Part shown: in pieces, positions 5,472 to 8,904 of the stretch
Numbering within the stretch: the first letter of the stretch is position 1
How the letters are laid out: every line of letters begins with the position of its first letter
DNA from: Archangium sp.
Lineage (GTDB): Bacteria; Myxococcota; Myxococcia; Myxococcales; Myxococcaceae
Length of the DNA: 8,904 nt
Reading direction: 5' to 3'
Assembly: GCA_016793525.1 (NCBI GenBank)
Contig: JAEUJT010000143.1
Coordinates: forward strand, 1 to 8,904
Program-made: the position numbers and the translations under genes
The notes under the pieces: generated by a model
What the model saw: only the letters and a program-made list of their open reading frames with translations
Database searches by the model: none
What the model was told of the DNA's origin: nothing

Positions 5472-8400
5472 GTGAAGCAGCCGATCGCAGTTGTTGGTCT
5501 GGGCTGCGTGCTGCCCGACGCTTTCAGCCCCTCCGACTTTTGGCGCAACCTGTTGGCCAACCGCGTGTCGTTGCGCGACGTACCCGCGAACCGGTGGACC
5601 CACACGCTGTACCATTCCGATGATCGCCACGCGCCCGACACCACGTACGTGCGGCGCGGCGGCTTCGTCGAAGGGTTTCGGGTCGACTGGCGAAAGTTCA
5701 AGATCCCGCCCGCCGACGCCGACGCGGTCAACCCGCTGCAGTGGATGGTGCTCGAGGCGGGCTCCCAGGCGCTGAGCCAGGTCAACGCCATTCCCACCGA
5801 GACCACGGCCGTCATCATCGGCTCGACGGGTCTCGGCTGGCAGCGCGACAGCGGCCTCCGAATCCGGCTCGATGACATGGTCGATGCGGTGCGGCAGACC
5901 GAGGCGTTTCAAGCGCTCTCCGGGTCTCAGCGCGACGCGGCGCTCGAGCTGGCGCAGCGCACGCTCGCCGCGCGACTGAAAGACGTGAGCGAAGACAATG
6001 TGGTGGGCGCCTCGGCCAGCGTGGCTGCGGGTCGGCTCAACATGCACTTCGACTTGAAGGGCCCTCACGCGGCGGTCGACGCGGGGTTCGCTTCGTCGCT
6101 CGCGGCCATCGATCTCGCCGTGCGCGGGCTGCGCGACGGAGAATACGATCTGGCGGTGACCGGGGGCGTGAGTGAGCTGCTCTCTCCGCTCGAGCTGATC
6201 GCGTTCTCCAAGCTCGGCGCGCTGGCGACGGGCGACGTGAAGCCCTTCGACGCGGAGGCCGACGGCACGTTGCTGGGTGAAGGCGCGGTGCTCTTCGCGC
6301 TCCGGCGGCTCGACGACGCGCTGGCGGCGAAAGACACGATTCACGCGGTGTTGCGCGGCATCGGCGGCTCGTCTGACGGTCGGGGCAAGTCGCTCCTGGC
6401 GCCCAAAGCCGAGGGCCAAGCGCTGGCGATGCGTCGCGCGCTCGAAGACAGCGCCGGCGTCGCGCCAGAATCCGTCGGCTACGTCGAATGCCACGCCACC
6501 GGCACCACGGTGGGCGACGCGAGTGAGGTGCGGGCGCTGGCGCAGGTCTACGGCCAGGCCGAGCGCGGCAGCGTGTCGTTGGGGTCGGTGAAGGCGAACA
6601 TCGGGCACCTCCGCTCCGGCGCTGGCGCCGCGGGGGTGCTCAAGGCGGTTCTGTCGCTGCAGCACCGCATCATTCCGCCGATGCCGTCGTTCACGCAGGC
6701 GAGCCCCAAGCTCGAGCTCGAAACGACGCCCTTCACCATCGCCACCACCCAGCGGCGCTACGCCGACGGTCGACTCCCGCGCGCGGCGGTGAGCGCGTTC
6801 AGCTTCGGCGGCAACAATTTCCACGCGGTGCTCGAGGCCTTCGAGCCGACGACGCCCCGAGCTCGGTCGGCACGGCACGCGCTCACCGCGGAGCCGCTGG
6901 CGATCATCGGCCTGGGCGGCATCTTCCCCGGGGCGTCAGACGTGCCGCAGTTCTGGGACCGGCTGCTCGAGGGCTACGATCGCACGCAATCGGTGCCGTC
7001 GAACCGCTACGCCATCGAGCGGTATTACGACCCGAGCGGCGAGCGCCGAGACAAGTCGTACACCACGTTGGGCTGCTTCATCGACGAGCTGCCGATGCCC
7101 TCGCCGGAGATGAAGATCCCTCCCGCGGCGTGGGACTCGCTCGACCCGTCGCACACGCTGTGCCTGATGTCGGCGGCGATGGCGCTGCGCGACGCCAAAT
7201 ACCAACCGGGCACGTGGAACGCCGATCGCGTCGCCATCTCCCTCGCCTTCTTGCCGTACCAGGGGAAGAAGTTCCTCGCGGACAGCCGCGTGCAGTGGAA
7301 CGAGTTCCGCGAAGAGCTGCGCGACGCGCTCGCCGCCCAAGGCGTGGCCGGAGCGAAACGCGAGGTCGTGCTGGCCGAAGCCGAGGCGCGCTACAAACGC
7401 GGGCTCCCGCGCATCACCGAAGACACGTTGACCGGCTCGCTGGGCAGCCTCAACGCCGGGCGCATCGCGTGGACCTACGACTTTCACGGGCCGCACTTCG
7501 TGGTCGACGCCGCCTGCGCCAGCGCCCACGCCGCCATACACGCCGCGTGGAAGTTGCTGAGCCACCGCCAGGCCGATGTGGTGCTGAGCGGTGGGGTGTG
7601 GTGCGACATGCGGCCCGAGTTTTTCATCGCCGCCTGCCGCTTCAACGCGCTCTCGTCGCACGGCAGCTTCCCCTTCGAGGCCAAAGCCGACGGCTTCATC
7701 CCCGGTGAAGGTGCGGGCGTGCTGGTGCTGAAGCGGCTGGCCGACGCCGAGCGCGACGGAGACTCGATTCGCGCGGTCATTCGCACGGTGCAGGGCTCGA
7801 GCGACGGCAAGGGCCGCTCGGTGTTGGCGCCGTCGCGGGCGGGCGAAGGCCTGGCGATGAAGCGGGCGCTCGCCCTGGCGCAGATCTCCTCGAGCAGCGT
7901 CGACTACGTGGAGTGCCACGGCACCGGCACCGCGCTCGGCGATGTGGTCGAAGCGAACGCGGTGGGCGACTCGTACGGAGAAGGCCGCTCGAGCCCCATC
8001 GGCATCGGCTCGGTGAAGTCGAACATCGGCCACCTCAACGCCGCGGCGGGCGTGGCGGGCATGATCAAGGCGGCGCTTGCAGTCGAGCGCGGCGTCATTC
8101 CCGCCTCGATCAAGTGCGAGGTACCGAACCCGAAGTTGCCCGCGACGGTCGAGGTCGTGCGCGCGAAGAAAGACTGGGCCTCTGGTCCGGCGGGAGGGCC
8201 ACGCCGCGCGGGCGTCAGCGCCTTCGGTGTCGGCGGCGCGAACTACCACGCCATCGTCGAGGAATACCGGCCGGCGGTCCGTGCAGCTCGGCCCAGCGCG
8301 ACCGAGCCGCGTGAGGAGACCACCTCACACCTGCTGGCCTTCGAGGCGCCCGATACCCGCGGCGCGCTCAAGCAGCTCGAGCAGCACCTGGCCGGCGTTC

Positions 8401-8904
8401 GTGCGGGAACCCAGGCCCTCGGTACACACGCGCACCGCCAGGTCGGCGCGGCGCGAATCGCGCTCACCGCGAAAACGCTCGAAGACGCATCGAAGAAGGC
8501 CACCGCGCTGCGCACGGCGCTGCGCAACGGCAACACCGAGTTCCTCGAGCAGACAGGGGTCTTCGTCGGAGAGCCGTCTTCACCGCTCCGCCGCGCGAAG
8601 GTGGCCTTCATGTTCCCCGGGCAGGGCGGCCAGTACCCGAACATGTTGCGCGCGCTCGCCCGCACCCAGCCGGTGGTGCAAGCGACGCTCGACGAGGCTG
8701 ACTCGGCGTTCCACGCGCGTACCGGCCGGCGCCTCACCCCGAGCTTCTTTACCGACACGCCAGAGGCCTTCGCGCAGCGTGACGAAGACGCGCACGCCGC
8801 GGTGTTCACCGTCAACGTCGCCCTCGCTCGGGCCATTCAGTCGCTCGGTGTCACCCCGGCGCTGCTCATCGGGCAGAGCGCGGGCGAGCTGGCGGGGCTG
8901 GTGG
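5472..8904 (+). CDS. iterative type I PKS / PUFA-synthase-like protein: KS(inactive)-KS-AT, 3' end cut by window edge
   Basis: The first 1144 codons of a large multidomain synthase are visible. KS1 (about 3-460) has VDAGFASSLAAID where ketosynthases have VDxxCSSSL, so the nucleophilic Cys is Phe206. Its two histidines remain: His341 (ECHATGT) and His379 (KANIGHL). KS2 (about 475-930) has the full triad: Cys682 (VDAACASAHAA), His816 (ECHGTGT) and His854 (KSNIGHL). A KS-AT linker follows (about 930-1040), then an acyltransferase starting FPGQGGQYPN (1048) with GQSAGE around the nucleophile Ser1136. Both KS domains have the extended segment before the active site (EDNVVGASASVAAGR; EDTLTGSLGSLNAGR) typical of PUFA-synthase and heterocyst-glycolipid-type ketosynthases. 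Myxobacterial PUFA subunit Pfa3 is recalled as KS-CLF-AT-DH; here the Cys-less domain comes first. Carrier, dehydratase and other domains may follow outside the window. It would build an acyl chain by decarboxylative condensation; the product is unknown. Confidence 0.93.
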   Translation, partial: MKQPIAVVGLGCVLPDAFSPSDFWRNLLANRVSLRDVPANRWTHTLYHSDDRHAPDTTYVRRGGFVEGFRVDWRKFKIPPADADAVNPLQWMVLEAGSQALSQVNAIPTETTAVIIGSTGLGWQRDSGLRIRLDDMVDAVRQTEAFQALSGSQRDAALELAQRTLAARLKDVSEDNVVGASASVAAGRLNMHFDLKGPHAAVDAGFASSLAAIDLAVRGLRDGEYDLAVTGGVSELLSPLELIAFSKLGALATGDVKPFDAEADGTLLGEGAVLFALRRLDDALAAKDTIHAVLRGIGGSSDGRGKSLLAPKAEGQALAMRRALEDSAGVAPESVGYVECHATGTTVGDASEVRALAQVYGQAERGSVSLGSVKANIGHLRSGAGAAGVLKAVLSLQHRIIPPMPSFTQASPKLELETTPFTIATTQRRYADGRLPRAAVSAFSFGGNNFHAVLEAFEPTTPRARSARHALTAEPLAIIGLGGIFPGASDVPQFWDRLLEGYDRTQSVPSNRYAIERYYDPSGERRDKSYTTLGCFIDELPMPSPEMKIPPAAWDSLDPSHTLCLMSAAMALRDAKYQPGTWNADRVAISLAFLPYQGKKFLADSRVQWNEFREELRDALAAQGVAGAKREVVLAEAEARYKRGLPRITEDTLTGSLGSLNAGRIAWTYDFHGPHFVVDAACASAHAAIHAAWKLLSHRQADVVLSGGVWCDMRPEFFIAACRFNALSSHGSFPFEAKADGFIPGEGAGVLVLKRLADAERDGDSIRAVIRTVQGSSDGKGRSVLAPSRAGEGLAMKRALALAQISSSSVDYVECHGTGTALGDVVEANAVGDSYGEGRSSPIGIGSVKSNIGHLNAAAGVAGMIKAALAVERGVIPASIKCEVPNPKLPATVEVVRAKKDWASGPAGGPRRAGVSAFGVGGANYHAIVEEYRPAVRAARPSATEPREETTSHLLAFEAPDTRGALKQLEQHLAGVRAGTQALGTHAHRQVGAARIALTAKTLEDASKKATALRTALRNGNTEFLEQTGVFVGEPSSPLRRAKVAFMFPGQGGQYPNMLRALARTQPVVQATLDEADSAFHARTGRRLTPSFFTDTPEAFAQRDEDAHAAVFTVNVALARAIQSLGVTPALLIGQSAGELAGLV

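Noticed and set aside
6087..6089. Sequencing error (TGC read as TTC) as the cause of Phe206 in KS1
   Set aside because: It cannot be excluded for a single base, but KS1 also diverges in the active-site surroundings (Gly before the Phe, DGTLLGEGA instead of DGFIPGEGAG) and the frame is intact, so true loss of the nucleophile is more likely.
5439..8249. Two long minus-strand frames (5439-6878 and 6936-8249) opposite the synthase
   Set aside because: The plus strand encodes two KS domains with all motifs in one continuous frame. The antisense products are low-complexity Arg/Ala/His sequences.
1..8904. CRISPR arrays, insertion sequences, inverted terminal repeats, attachment sites, riboswitches
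   Set aside because: No regular repeats, transposase motifs or target-site duplications are visible. The intergenic gaps (at most about 71 bp) are too short for most riboswitches, and the tRNA shows no duplicated 3' end that would suggest an integrated element.

Overview
The window is GC-rich (about 70 percent by eye), almost entirely coding, and strongly third-position GC biased. It most resembles a myxobacterium (Myxococcota). Supporting this are a protein resembling the DUF2378/TIGR02265 family (known mainly as a Myxococcus paralog family), a GAF-GGDEF enzyme with the substitution described for Geobacter and Myxococcus 'Hypr' cyclases, a DUF4124 envelope protein, and a large PUFA-synthase-like ketosynthase protein. 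No mobile element, CRISPR array or horizontally acquired island is visible. No stretch longer than about 75 bases lacks a gene.

Left part (1-1773, minus strand). In transcription order there is a DUF4124 coiled-coil protein (1773-1081), a tRNA-Arg with anticodon CCU (1061-988), and a class II CCA-adding/poly(A) polymerase-like nucleotidyltransferase (982 running off the left edge). The tRNA has no encoded CCA tail. The gene for the enzyme that would add that tail starts only five bases after the tRNA's discriminator base.

Middle part (1829-5400, plus strand, divergent from the left part across a 55-bp gap). Four genes lie close together: a GAF-GGDEF nucleotide cyclase, a short-chain dehydrogenase overlapping it by 4 bp, a TIGR02265-like protein 51 bp further on, and a saccharopine-dehydrogenase-like/trans-enoyl-reductase-like oxidoreductase 6 bp after that. 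The GGDEF enzyme keeps GGDEF and an RxxD inhibitory site. At the position where PleD-type diguanylate cyclases use Asp to read guanine it has Ser237, the hallmark of enzymes that make 3',3'-cGAMP. This is the most interesting single signal in the window.

Right part (5472 to the end, plus strand). After 71 bp comes the start of a multidomain iterative type I synthase: KS1, KS2, then an acyltransferase cut by the window edge. KS1 has lost its catalytic Cys (Phe206) but keeps both catalytic His, so it looks like a chain-length-factor-type or decarboxylating partner. KS2 (Cys682, His816, His854) looks fully catalytic. The AT nucleophile motif reads GQSAGE instead of GHSxGE. The ketoreductase-like SDR and enoyl-reductase-like protein upstream could supply reducing steps in trans, giving a fatty-acid/polyketide-like lipid locus with a nucleotide-second-messenger enzyme at its head. 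That functional link is inferred from gene order only.
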